NCBI GenBank assembly: GCA_012800475.1
Contig: JAAZJF010000246.1
Location: 1-9,937, forward strand
DNA: 9,937 bases
Direction of reading: 5' to 3'
DNA from: Gammaproteobacteria bacterium
GTDB taxonomy: Bacteria > Pseudomonadota > Gammaproteobacteria > Pseudomonadales > Pseudomonadaceae
Below, piece after piece: positions 1 to 7,030 of this stretch (position 1 is the first letter of the stretch; every line of letters begins with the position of its first letter). A program made the translations under genes and the position numbers. The notes below the pieces were generated by a model, which saw nothing but the letters and a program-made list of their open reading frames with translations, did not search any database and was not told the DNA's origin.

Positions 1-1283
1 ACCACGAGAGTTTACCGATCGTACCCATTCGCCGTGCTGAAGGTATTTGGCTGGAGGATTTTGACGGTAACCGTTATTTAGATGCTGTGAGTTCGTGGTG
101 GACGAATATTTTTGGCCACTGCAATCCACGTATCAATGAGCGTATTAAGCAGCAGCTTGACCAGCTTGAACATGTGATGCTGGCAGGTTTTAGTCATGCT
201 CCGGTGATTGAGTTATCCGAGCGCTTAGTGGCGATGACACCCGCGGGTTTAGACCGCGTGTTTTATGCGGATAATGGCTCGTCGGGTATTGAAGTTGCGC
301 TGAAAATGAGCCATCACTATTGGCTCAATCATGATCAGCCACACAAAAAACGCTTTGCCACTATCACCAATGGCTACCACGGTGAAACCTTAGCGACTTT
401 GGCGGTTGGTGATGTCGCTTTGTACACTGAGACGTATAAAGCGTTGCTGATGGACTGCATTAAAGTGCCCAGTCCAGATTGCTATCACCGCCCTGAAGGG
501 GTGAGCTGGGAAGCGCATTCGCGTCTGATGTTTGAGCATATGCGTCAAACCTTAGAGCAGCATCATCATGAGTTATCTGCGGTGATTCTTGAGCCGTTGG
601 TGCAAGGTGCGGGCGGGATGCGTATGTACCATCCGGTGTATCTAACATTATTGCGCGAAGCCTGTGATCACTATGGTGTGCATTTAATTTTAGATGAAAT
701 TGCCATGGGCTTTGGGCGCACGGGCACCATGTTTGCCTGTGAGCAAGCGCATATTACGCCAGATTTTATTGTGTTATCCAAAGCCTTAACCGGCGGTTAT
801 TTGCCCATGGCGGCCATTTTAACGACCGATCAAGTCTATCAAGCCTTTTATGCTGAATATGACACCATGCGTGCGTTTTTACACTCGCATACCTATACCG
901 GTAACCCATTAGCCTGCGCTGCCGCTTTAGCGACTTTAGATATTTTTGCTGAAGACAATGTGATCGAGAAAAACAAAGTTCTCGCTCAGCATATGGCCGA
1001 TGCGACCGCGCATTTGCACGAGCATCCGCATGTGGCTGAAGTGCGGCAAACCGGCATGATCTTAGCCATTGAAATGGTCAAAGATAAAGCCACTAAAGAG
1101 CCCTTTGCTTGGCAAGAGCGTCGGGGTTTAAAAGTCTATGAATATGCGATGTCGCAAGGCGCTTTGCTGCGTCCATTGGGCAACGTTGTGTATTTTATTC
1201 CGCCTTATGTCATCACGCCTGAGCAGATCCATTGGTTGGCTGAAGTGGCCACGGCTGGTATTGATATCGCGACGCGCGATTAA
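1..1283 (+). CDS. bioA: Adenosylmethionine-8-amino-7-oxononanoate aminotransferase, 5' end missing
   Basis: This PLP enzyme moves an amino group from S-adenosylmethionine to 7-keto-8-aminopelargonate, making 7,8-diaminopelargonate in cytosolic biotin synthesis. The gene enters from the left edge; the first whole codon is at base 3 and 426 codons are visible. Roughly 35-40 N-terminal residues are probably missing, judged from my memory of the Pseudomonas protein length. The visible part opens with HESLPIVPIRRAEG, followed by the substrate-site stretch LDAVSSWW. The segment YHGET matches the family's HG(D/E)T region. Cofactor motifs follow: LDEIAMGFGRTG carries the pyridine-binding Asp, and LSKALTGG carries the Schiff-base Lys (codon 780-782). 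The GTG at 87 lies inside conserved sequence, so it is an internal Val and not the start. SSWW and the overall BioA pattern separate it from other class-III aminotransferases. A terminator follows the stop, so it probably ends its transcription unit. Confidence 0.95.
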   Translation, partial: HESLPIVPIRRAEGIWLEDFDGNRYLDAVSSWWTNIFGHCNPRINERIKQQLDQLEHVMLAGFSHAPVIELSERLVAMTPAGLDRVFYADNGSSGIEVALKMSHHYWLNHDQPHKKRFATITNGYHGETLATLAVGDVALYTETYKALLMDCIKVPSPDCYHRPEGVSWEAHSRLMFEHMRQTLEQHHHELSAVILEPLVQGAGGMRMYHPVYLTLLREACDHYGVHLILDEIAMGFGRTGTMFACEQAHITPDFIVLSKALTGGYLPMAAILTTDQVYQAFYAEYDTMRAFLHSHTYTGNPLACAAALATLDIFAEDNVIEKNKVLAQHMADATAHLHEHPHVAEVRQTGMILAIEMVKDKATKEPFAWQERRGLKVYEYAMSQGALLRPLGNVVYFIPPYVITPEQIHWLAEVATAGIDIATRD

Positions 1284-1300
1284 CGGCTAGACGCTCTGTG

Positions 1301-1329
1301 AAAAACCACGCACCATAGCGTGGTTTTTT
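1301..1329 (+). terminator. Intrinsic terminator after bioA
   Basis: A perfect 10-bp stem pairs 1301-1310 (AAAAACCACG) with 1319-1328 (CGTGGTTTTT). The loop is 8 bases (1311-1318), and the T-run extends to 1329. It lies 17 bases after the bioA stop. The A/T-flanked stem could also work on the minus strand. It sits only 6 bases upstream of the rsmE ribosome site. Confidence 0.85.
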
Positions 1330-1346
1330 ATGTCTGGAGTTTCGAG

Positions 1347-2066
1347 ATGTCGCTACCGCGTTTTTTTGTTGCTGCGCCATTGGCGCTGGGTGTGCTGGAT
1401 GTGCCTGAGGCGCAAGCGCATTACCTTAGCCGTGTCCTGCGTTTAAGCGTTGGCGCTGCGGTGCAGTTATTTGATGGTAGCGGCGATGAGTTTCGTGGCG
1501 AACTGACCAGCGTGACGAAAAAAGCCGTACAGGTGGAGTTGCGCGAGCACGTGCCAGGTTTGCCTGAATCAAAACTCAGCATTCACTTAGGGCAAGGTTT
1601 GTCGCGTGGCGAGCGTATGGATTGGGCGATCCAAAAAGCCACTGAACTGGGCGTGGCACAGATCACCCCCTTATTTACCGAGCGCTGTGAGGTGCGGCTC
1701 AATGACGAGCGCGCGCAGAAACGTTTAGAGCATTGGCAGCAGATTGCCATCAGTGCCTGCGAGCAGTGTGGCCGCTCCAAGGTGCCAGTGATTCATGCAC
1801 CGCAGTTGCTCAAAGACTGGCAGGCGAGCGTGCAGGCTGATTTGAAGTTAGTGCTGCACCCGGTTGCGCAATCTTTAACTCAACATGCCACGCCGCATAC
1901 TTTGGCCTTTTTGATTGGTCCAGAGGGTGGCTTAACTGAAGGCGAGGTGGCGCAAGCGGCTGAATATGGTTTTCAGCCTGCGCGTTTAGGTCCACGGGTT
2001 TTGCGTACAGAAACAGCCCCTGTTGTGGCCTTAAGTGTAGCGCAGCAGTTGTGGGGTGATTTTTAA
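1347..2066 (+). CDS. rsmE: 16S rRNA (uracil-1498-N3)-methyltransferase RsmE
   Basis: RsmE methylates N3 of U1498 in helix 44 of 16S rRNA, using S-adenosylmethionine, on assembled 30S subunits. The product is 239 aa, the usual size. Residues 1-75 form the PUA-like RNA-binding part (LPRFFVAAPL, HYLSRVLR, LFDGSGDEFRG). The rest is the SPOUT knot domain: GQGLSRGERMDWAIQKATEL at about 82-101, then ERCEVR, ISACEQCGRS, LIGPEGGLT at 189-197 and LGPRVLRTETA at 214-224. The last two are the SAM-binding knot loops. I chose ATG 1347 because GGAG at 1336-1339 lies 7 bases before it and family proteins begin this way. A GTG at 1320 in the same frame lies inside the terminator stem and is unlikely. It follows bioA, as I recall for Pseudomonas, but a terminator intervenes. 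Confidence 0.95.
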   Translation: MSLPRFFVAAPLALGVLDVPEAQAHYLSRVLRLSVGAAVQLFDGSGDEFRGELTSVTKKAVQVELREHVPGLPESKLSIHLGQGLSRGERMDWAIQKATELGVAQITPLFTERCEVRLNDERAQKRLEHWQQIAISACEQCGRSKVPVIHAPQLLKDWQASVQADLKLVLHPVAQSLTQHATPHTLAFLIGPEGGLTEGEVAQAAEYGFQPARLGPRVLRTETAPVVALSVAQQLWGDF

Positions 2067-2094
2067 GCCTGCATACAGCACGCCCCTTTCTGGT

Positions 2095-2125
2095 GGGGAA
2101 TGCACTAAACTGGTGCCCGTTTTTT
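2095..2125 (+). terminator. Possible weak terminator after rsmE
   Basis: A 4-bp stem GCAC/GTGC (2102-2105 with 2113-2116) has a 7-base loop. It can be lengthened by pairing GG around 2095-2098 with CC 2117-2118 across a small bulge, and six T's follow at 2120-2125. The stem is short and imperfect. The same bases fit an NtrC operator, listed separately; either or both readings may be wrong. Confidence 0.3.
2102..2116 (+). promoter_or_regulatory. NtrC-consensus-like dyad upstream of lysO
   Basis: GCACTAAACTGGTGC fits the classical NtrC operator pattern GCACYNNNNTGGTGC at every fixed position. It sits 48 bases before the preferred lysO start, in the rsmE-lysO gap. I see no second site beside it, although NtrC sites usually come in pairs. 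No good sigma-54 -24/-12 element lies downstream: TGGTGCCCGTTTTTTCC has TT where GC is expected. The match may therefore be chance or part of a hairpin. Confidence 0.3.
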
Positions 2126-2153
2126 CCTTCTATGCATGATCTCAAGATCTTAA

Positions 2154-2158
2154 AGAGG
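2154..2158 (+). promoter_or_regulatory. Ribosome binding site deciding the lysO start
   Basis: AGAGG lies 6 bases before GTG 2165. The two in-frame starts further upstream (GTG 2093, ATG 2132) have no purine-rich site in front of them. Confidence 0.65.
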
Positions 2159-2164
2159 CTGTCA

Positions 2165-3097
2165 GTGGCTGCTGTTTTTTACAATATTTTGGCGTCGGTT
2201 ATACCTATTTTACTGTTTTTAATCGGCGGTTATGGCTTAGGTAAAATGCTGGCAAAACCTCTGATACGTCAGGCTGTTACAGGGATTACGCCGGTGGTTT
2301 GGGTGATTCTGTTTGTGATTGGCTTGGAGTCAGGCGAAGCTTTCAGTTCGTTAGCTGCCGGCTTAAGTATCCTTAAGCATGCTGCGCTCTATGCCTTTAC
2401 GATCAGTGCCATTGTTTTTGTGTTGATTATGCCTTTGAATCGCCAGCGCCAGTTGGCAGATACGGAGCGCAGTTCGTGGGCGGCGCTGTGGTATCCCATT
2501 AAAGAATGCCTAATTGCCTTTAGTTTAGTGCTGTTGGGCGCGTTTTTTTACCGTTTACAATGGCATGACAACCCAGTCGGCGCGGTCGCTTTTAATATTT
2601 CCTATTGGTTGTATATTTTGTTGCTGCTCATCGGTATTGATCTGGCTCAGGTGGCGATTAACCGCTCATGGCTGGCGCCGCGGGTGTTGGTGATACCCGC
2701 TCTGGTGATGCTGGGTTCAATGCTGGCGGGTATCTTAATCAGCTGGGTAACCGGTGAGCAGTGGGCGATTGCTTTGGCATTGAGCACAGGTTTTGGCTGG
2801 TTTAGTTTGTCCGGTGCGCTGGCAGGGCAGTATTTGGGTGAAGCCTACGGCAGTGTGGCGTTGCTCAATGATTTAATGCGCGAACTGATTGGCTTAACTG
2901 TGGTGTTTTTGCTGGGCGGGCGATATGCCAACAGCAGTATTGGTGTGTGTGCTGCAACAGCGATGGATACGACACTGCCGTTTGTGCGCAAAGCCTGCAA
3001 TTACGAATATGTCCCGACCGCGATTATCAGTGGTTTAATTCTAACCGTGGCTGCCCCTTTTTTTATGATGTTCTTTTTAAGTTTTGCCACGCTTTAA
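2165..3097 (+). CDS. lysO: LysO-family (DUF340) lysine exporter
   Basis: This inner-membrane carrier belongs to the LysO/YbjE family, which in Escherichia coli exports L-lysine and its toxic analogue thialysine. From GTG 2165 the product is 310 aa, near the family size of about 300. It is almost wholly hydrophobic, with about eight or nine membrane segments; the first (about 9-25) contains LLFLIGGYGLG. The C-terminal half carries the family hallmarks GFGWFSLSGAL, VALLNDLMRE, GVCAATAMDTTLP and a VPTAIISG segment. The frame is open from GTG 2093, but those extra residues are polar, unlike the family N-terminus, and lack a ribosome site. The gene ends tail to tail with the next gene, overlapping it by 4 bases, and no clear terminator follows. 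The family call is firm; lysine as substrate rests on homology. Confidence 0.85.
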   Translation: MAAVFYNILASVIPILLFLIGGYGLGKMLAKPLIRQAVTGITPVVWVILFVIGLESGEAFSSLAAGLSILKHAALYAFTISAIVFVLIMPLNRQRQLADTERSSWAALWYPIKECLIAFSLVLLGAFFYRLQWHDNPVGAVAFNISYWLYILLLLIGIDLAQVAINRSWLAPRVLVIPALVMLGSMLAGILISWVTGEQWAIALALSTGFGWFSLSGALAGQYLGEAYGSVALLNDLMRELIGLTVVFLLGGRYANSSIGVCAATAMDTTLPFVRKACNYEYVPTAIISGLILTVAAPFFMMFFLSFATL

Positions 3098-5403
3098 TTT
3101 GGGTTTTTTCTGAACTCAGTGGCTAATAGCTGAGAAAAATCAGCTGTAGGTAGGGGACGACTAAACCAATAGCCTTGGCCTAGCGGGCATTGTTGTTCTT
3201 GTAAAAAGTGCAGATGCGCTTCAGTTTCAATCCCTTCGGCTTGTACTTGCAAGCCGATACTTTTACCCAGCGCTAAAATGGCGCGCACGATGGCAATATC
3301 TTCGACATCACTGGGTAGATTTTTTACAAAGCTTTGATCAATTTTAAGCTTATGTACAGGCAAAGATTTTAAGCGTGATAAAGAAGAATAGCCTGTGCCA
3401 AAATCATCAATCGCTAAGCGTATACCCAAGGCTTGCAGCTCTTTTAATGTGGCATCAGCATGGGTTGGGTTTTCCATAACCGCGCTTTCTGTGACTTCCA
3501 ACTCCAGATGCTGAGGCTCGATACCAGTGCGTTCTAAGGTGGCGGCTACAGTCTGTGTTAGCTGCTGATTGGACAGTGAGCGGCTGGAGAGATTGACGGC
3601 GATAAAGTCCAGTTGCTGGCCCTGTGTTTGCCAAATATACATTTGCTCGCAAGCGCGCTGCAGTACCCATTCGTCAATGGCACCGATCAGGCCTAGCTCT
3701 TCGGCAATGGGAATAAACTCAGCCGGCGATACGAGGCCGCGTTGTGGATGATTCCAGCGTACCAACGCTTCGCAACCGGATAATTGCAGTGTCTGCATCT
3801 CATAGACAGGCTGGTAATAGACCGTCAGTCCATCCGACTCTAAAGCATGGCGCAGCTCACTGCCCACCGAGATCCGTTGGAAGGCTTGTTCGGTCATTTC
3901 GCTTGAGTAAAAAGCAAAGGTATCGCGACCGCTGTCTTTGGCTTTACTTAAAGCAGAATCAGCATTGCGCATAATCTCTTCAACAGTTTGTCCCGATTCT
4001 GGAAACAGGCAAACACCCACACTGGCGCTGATAAACAGCTCATTGTTATTGAGCATAAAGGGCTGTTTACTGGCTTGAATCAGCGCTTGGGCCATAGTCG
4101 CCGCTTCTGCTGGATTATGCGTACTTTCACAAATCACCACAAACTCATCACCACCAATGCGTGCCAGCGTGCATTTTTTTTGATCAATGATGCCAGTGAT
4201 ACGTTGCGCGATGCTTTGCAGTACTTGATCGCCAACGCTGTGGCCTAAGCTTTCGTTAATGGTTTTAAAGTGGTCTAAATCGATTAAAAATAAGGTACTG
4301 TTTTTCCCTTGCTCAAGTGATTTATGTAACGTCTGGGTGAGTCGCTCGTAAAGTTGTGCGCGATTGGCTAATCCGGTTAATGGATCGTGACGTGCAAGGT
4401 GATTGAGTTCCGATTGTGAGCTTTTTAATAGTGATATATCTGAGAACACAGCCACGTTGTGTGAGATTAAGCCGTTTTCATCACGGATTGAGCGAATGGT
4501 TTGGTATTGGGGAAGAATTTCACCGTTTTTGCGTCGATTCCAAACTTCACCACTCCATTCATCTGTGGTTTCAAGGCTGGTCCATAATGCTTGATAAAAA
4601 TCAGCTTTATGTCGACCAGACTTAAACATGCTTGGCGTTTGCCCCAATACATCCTCAAGGTTATAGCCAGTAATCTGCGTGAAAGCGGGGTTAATATGCA
4701 CAACAATGTTGTTGTGATCGGTAATCAACACCCCTTCATGGGTGATTTCAAATACGGCTTTGGCTTGTTTTAAGCGCTCTTGTGCACCGCGTTGTGTGGT
4801 GATGTCGTGGGCGACACCAATAAAGCGCTCTGGTGCACCTGTGGCATCCTTAATCAGGCGTCCGCGTGAGCGTATCCAGCGATAATCACCGTCTTTGTGC
4901 TGCATGCGATAGGTGCTGTCATAATCCTCGTGGCTGTCAGCGAGAAAGGTTGTGACGTTGCGTAGGATAAGCTCGCGCTCTTCTGGGTGCAGACGGTTTT
5001 TCCAAGCCTGTTGATTATTACCAAACTCTGTTGGGCTGTAACCTAGCGTGGCGCAATAAGCACTAGAAAAGAATATGGTTTGAGACTGGCGTAAATCCCA
5101 ATCCCAGAGCCCTTGATTGGCTGCTTCTAACGCCAGTTTCAGGCGTTCTGCATCAAGTTGTGCACTGACGTGCTGTTGCTTTGACTGCGCGCTATGACGC
5201 CATAGCGCAACACACCAGTACACAGTAGAGAGTCCTGCAAATAGGCTCAAGCTCAAGAGTAAGGCGCCTGTATAGGCTGGAGTGGGTGTACTGAGTGTCT
5301 GCCAGCCTAAATAACCCAGCACTGTGCCTATGACTAACAGTAGATACACAACAATATATTTTAAGGGTGAGCGGTGAGGCGTCATGAGTGGGGTATTGAG
5401 CAT
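3094..5403 (-). CDS. Membrane PAS-PAS-GGDEF-EAL cyclic-di-GMP protein
   Basis: This 769-aa sensor probably makes and/or breaks cyclic-di-GMP at the inner membrane. Two membrane helices (about 16-34 and 45-68) enclose only a very short periplasmic loop. Two PAS domains follow (about 86-203 and 216-325); the second has the common SGRH...WSGEVWNRRKNGE pattern. The GGDEF domain (about 332-500) has DPLTGLANR, Asp375, FKTINESLGHSVGD and an intact GGDEF at 417-421. The inhibitory RxxD site is absent: residues 408-411 are QKKC. The EAL domain (about 513-760) keeps EALVRW (545-550), Asn604, ELEVTES (634-640), DDFGTGYSSL (666-675), Lys687, Glu723 and QGYWFSRP, so phosphodiesterase activity is expected. 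The start has no evident Shine-Dalgarno; ATG 5385 is an alternative. In the 109 bases between this gene and the tRNA terminator I see no convincing promoter, only a lone TACAAT. Confidence 0.93.
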   Translation of the reverse strand: MLNTPLMTPHRSPLKYIVVYLLLVIGTVLGYLGWQTLSTPTPAYTGALLLSLSLFAGLSTVYWCVALWRHSAQSKQQHVSAQLDAERLKLALEAANQGLWDWDLRQSQTIFFSSAYCATLGYSPTEFGNNQQAWKNRLHPEERELILRNVTTFLADSHEDYDSTYRMQHKDGDYRWIRSRGRLIKDATGAPERFIGVAHDITTQRGAQERLKQAKAVFEITHEGVLITDHNNIVVHINPAFTQITGYNLEDVLGQTPSMFKSGRHKADFYQALWTSLETTDEWSGEVWNRRKNGEILPQYQTIRSIRDENGLISHNVAVFSDISLLKSSQSELNHLARHDPLTGLANRAQLYERLTQTLHKSLEQGKNSTLFLIDLDHFKTINESLGHSVGDQVLQSIAQRITGIIDQKKCTLARIGGDEFVVICESTHNPAEAATMAQALIQASKQPFMLNNNELFISASVGVCLFPESGQTVEEIMRNADSALSKAKDSGRDTFAFYSSEMTEQAFQRISVGSELRHALESDGLTVYYQPVYEMQTLQLSGCEALVRWNHPQRGLVSPAEFIPIAEELGLIGAIDEWVLQRACEQMYIWQTQGQQLDFIAVNLSSRSLSNQQLTQTVAATLERTGIEPQHLELEVTESAVMENPTHADATLKELQALGIRLAIDDFGTGYSSLSRLKSLPVHKLKIDQSFVKNLPSDVEDIAIVRAILALGKSIGLQVQAEGIETEAHLHFLQEQQCPLGQGYWFSRPLPTADFSQLLATEFRKNPN

Positions 5404-5512
5404 AAGAAGTGAATCACATTGTATATGGCTTGAGCATCAATAGAGATACTCTAATGCGAGTCACTATAACCCTATAAATAATAGCGTGCTTGTGTGATGT
5501 TAAAATTTAGGC

Positions 5513-5546
5513 AAAAAAAAACTCATTCAAAGCTGAATGAGTTTTT
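5513..5546 (-). terminator. Intrinsic terminator of tRNA-Phe
   Basis: The 9-bp core stem ACTCATTCA/TGAATGAGT (5521-5529 with 5534-5542) has a 4-base loop. Flanking A/T pairs lengthen it to 13 bp. On the minus strand eight T's (5520-5513) complete it. It lies just past the tRNA 3' end and insulates the downstream GGDEF-EAL gene from tRNA transcription. Confidence 0.88.
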
Positions 5547-5552
5547 AAAATA

Positions 5553-5628
5553 TGGTGCCCGGAGACGGAATCGAACCGCCGACACGAGGATTTTCAATCC
5601 TCTGCTCTACCGACTGAGCTATCCGGGC
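5553..5628 (-). tRNA. tRNA-Phe (GAA)
   Basis: A 76-base cloverleaf includes an encoded CCA end (5553-5555). The acceptor stem is GCCCGGA/TCCGGGC with discriminator A. The D arm reads AGCTCAGTCGGTAGAGC. The anticodon arm is GGATTGAAAATCC with GAA as anticodon, decoding UUC and UUU. The T arm contains GGTTCGATTCC. All universal positions look normal. It has its own promoter and terminator. I see no duplicated 3' end nearby that would mark an integrated element. Confidence 0.97.
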
Positions 5629-5640
5629 TCAACGGCGGCT

Positions 5641-5669
5641 ATTAAACAGATTTTTTAGCCTGCCGTCAA
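5641..5669 (-). promoter_or_regulatory. Sigma-70 promoter of tRNA-Phe
   Basis: On the minus strand TTGACG (5669-5664) and TTTAAT (5646-5641) are 17 bases apart, the optimal spacing. The tRNA 5' end is 12 bases beyond the -10. The stretch after the -10 reads AGCCGCCG, a GC-rich discriminator of the type that makes stable-RNA promoters sensitive to ppGpp. That control is inferred from the family of promoters. Confidence 0.8.
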
Positions 5670-5691
5670 GTAACTTTGTGAAAATACTTTA

Positions 5692-5964
5692 TTATTCGCT
5701 GGGCGGCACATAACCTTCGGCCTGTGCAAAGTCTTCACCGGCAAAGAATTTACCCATTTCTTCCATAATAAACTTGCGGTCGTCAGCGTCCATCATATTG
5801 AGGTGGCGTTCGTTAATCAGCATGGTTTGGTGGGCTTGCCACTCATTCCACGCTTGCTGAGAAATATTGTTATAGATGTCTTCGCCCTTGCTGCCAGGAA
5901 AGGGTGCGCGTGCGAGGCCTGCGAGTTCTTGTTTGTGTTTACGGCACATAACCATACGGGTCAT
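5692..5964 (-). CDS. yggX: Iron-trafficking / Fe-S protection protein YggX
   Basis: This small cytosolic protein is linked in enteric bacteria to resistance to oxidative damage and upkeep of iron-sulfur clusters; iron shuttling is the proposed mechanism. The 90-aa product matches the usual 90-91 aa. Family signatures are MTRMVMCRKHKQEL with the single conserved Cys7, PFPGSKGEDIYNNIS, AWNEWQAHQTMLINE, LNMM and the C-terminal EGYVPP. I chose ATG 5964 because a GGAGA element lies just upstream and Cys7 then falls where it does in E. coli. The longer frame to 6027 merely runs back into mutY. It starts one base after the mutY stop, with its ribosome site inside the end of mutY, so coupled translation is likely. 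The mutY-yggX pairing also occurs in E. coli. Confidence 0.96.
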   Translation of the reverse strand: MTRMVMCRKHKQELAGLARAPFPGSKGEDIYNNISQQAWNEWQAHQTMLINERHLNMMDADDRKFIMEEMGKFFAGEDFAQAEGYVPPSE

Positions 5965-5965
5965 C

Positions 5966-7030
5966 TTAAATCTCCAGTGGTAGCTGAATGAGTGCGCGCT
6001 CAATGAGCCCTTTGATGGGGGCTGCAAGACCTAAGCGCGGTGGATTACTGGGGTTATACCAGAGCCAATTGCTTTCGGCTACGCCAAGCGGCGCACTGCT
6101 GTGGACTTGGATCAGCCAGGGTTCGATATCTAAATGAAAGTGGCTGAAGGTGTGGCGTAGCGGTTCAAGGCGCTGTTGCTCTTGGCTGTGGAGTTGATGC
6201 TGATGCAATAAGGTCGTTAGCCCTTGGATATCGCTCAACTCAGGCAAGCTCCAAAGGCCGCCCCAAATGCCTTCTGCAGGGCGTTGTTGCAATAGAATGG
6301 CATTGTCTTGATTGGTCAGGATGGGCATGGTGATGCGTCTGACAGGCACCTCTTTACGTGGACGCGGCACAGGCAGCAGTTGTTGTTGGTCAGTTGCGTA
6401 AGCCAAGCAGCCTGTAGTCACAGGACAGCGCTCACATGCAGGCTGTTTGCGCGTACATAAAGTGGCACCAAGATCCATCATGGCTTGGGTGTAGTGCGCT
6501 ACATCCTGTTGTGGTGTGAGTAATTCTGCCAGCTGCCACAGGCGTTTTGTTGCCGCTGTACTGCCAGGGTAACTGGTTTCGGCGCTGTAACGTGCTAACA
6601 CACGTTTCACGTTGCCATCCAGAATCGGCGCGCGCAGGCCCATACTCAAACTGGCTATAGCACCCGCTGTAGAAGGGCCAATGCCGGGTAATGTGGCTAA
6701 AGCCTCAGCGCTGCGGGGAAACTCTCCGTTATAGCTGTCGCATACGAGCTGTGCCGTTTTATGTAAATTACGTGCACGGGTGTAATAGCCCAGCCCCGTC
6801 CACAGGTGCAGCACCTCATCTAACGGCGCTGCGGCTAGATCCTGCACTGTGGGTAAGGCCTGCATAAAGCGCGCAAAATAACCCAAAACGGTGCTGACTT
6901 GAGTTTGCTGCAGCATAATTTCTGAGATCCACACTCGATAGGGCGTGACATCGTGCTGCCAAGGTAGATCTTTACGGCCGTGGGCTTGGTACCAAGTCAC
7001 CACTGCTGGGCCAAAGGCTTCAGGCTTCAT
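5966..7030 (-). CDS. mutY: A/G-specific adenine DNA glycosylase MutY
   Basis: MutY removes adenine mispaired with 8-oxoguanine (and A:G mispairs), preventing G:C to T:A changes. The product is 354 aa against about 350 in E. coli. Catalytic Glu37 lies in WISEIMLQQTQV, and the helix-hairpin-helix LPGIGPSTAGAIA is at about 114-126. Asp138 sits in ILDGNVKRVLAR. The [4Fe-4S] ligands Cys192, Cys199, Cys202 and Cys208 have the C-X6-C-X2-C-X5-C spacing and the same numbers as in E. coli. The C-terminal MutT-like domain (about 230-350) has PILTNQDNAILLQQR, GIWGGLWSLPE and FSHFHLDI, the FSH loop that reads 8-oxoguanine. It looks fully functional. Its ATG overlaps the stop of the AsmA gene (ATGA), indicating translational coupling, and yggX follows at once. 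Confidence 0.98.
   Translation of the reverse strand: MKPEAFGPAVVTWYQAHGRKDLPWQHDVTPYRVWISEIMLQQTQVSTVLGYFARFMQALPTVQDLAAAPLDEVLHLWTGLGYYTRARNLHKTAQLVCDSYNGEFPRSAEALATLPGIGPSTAGAIASLSMGLRAPILDGNVKRVLARYSAETSYPGSTAATKRLWQLAELLTPQQDVAHYTQAMMDLGATLCTRKQPACERCPVTTGCLAYATDQQQLLPVPRPRKEVPVRRITMPILTNQDNAILLQQRPAEGIWGGLWSLPELSDIQGLTTLLHQHQLHSQEQQRLEPLRHTFSHFHLDIEPWLIQVHSSAPLGVAESNWLWYNPSNPPRLGLAAPIKGLIERALIQLPLEI

Noticed and set aside
1810..2145. Open frame of 111 codons on the minus strand opposite rsmE; similarly 7682-8053 on the + strand opposite the AsmA gene.
   Set aside because: Both lie opposite well-supported genes, have no ribosome site and look like no known family; they are shadow frames.
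2126..2164. Possible lysine riboswitch in front of the lysine exporter gene.
   Set aside because: The gap is far too short for that large aptamer, and none of its conserved helices is seen; only a small GATCT/AGATC repeat is present.
3128..3145. 6-bp hairpin AGCTGA/TCAGCT just past the lysO stop, as a possible lysO terminator.
   Set aside because: No T-run follows on the + strand, and it lies within conserved EAL coding sequence of the opposite gene.
5553..5640. tRNA-Phe as an integration site for a mobile element.
   Set aside because: No integrase gene, no repeated tRNA 3' end and no foreign-looking genes on either side.
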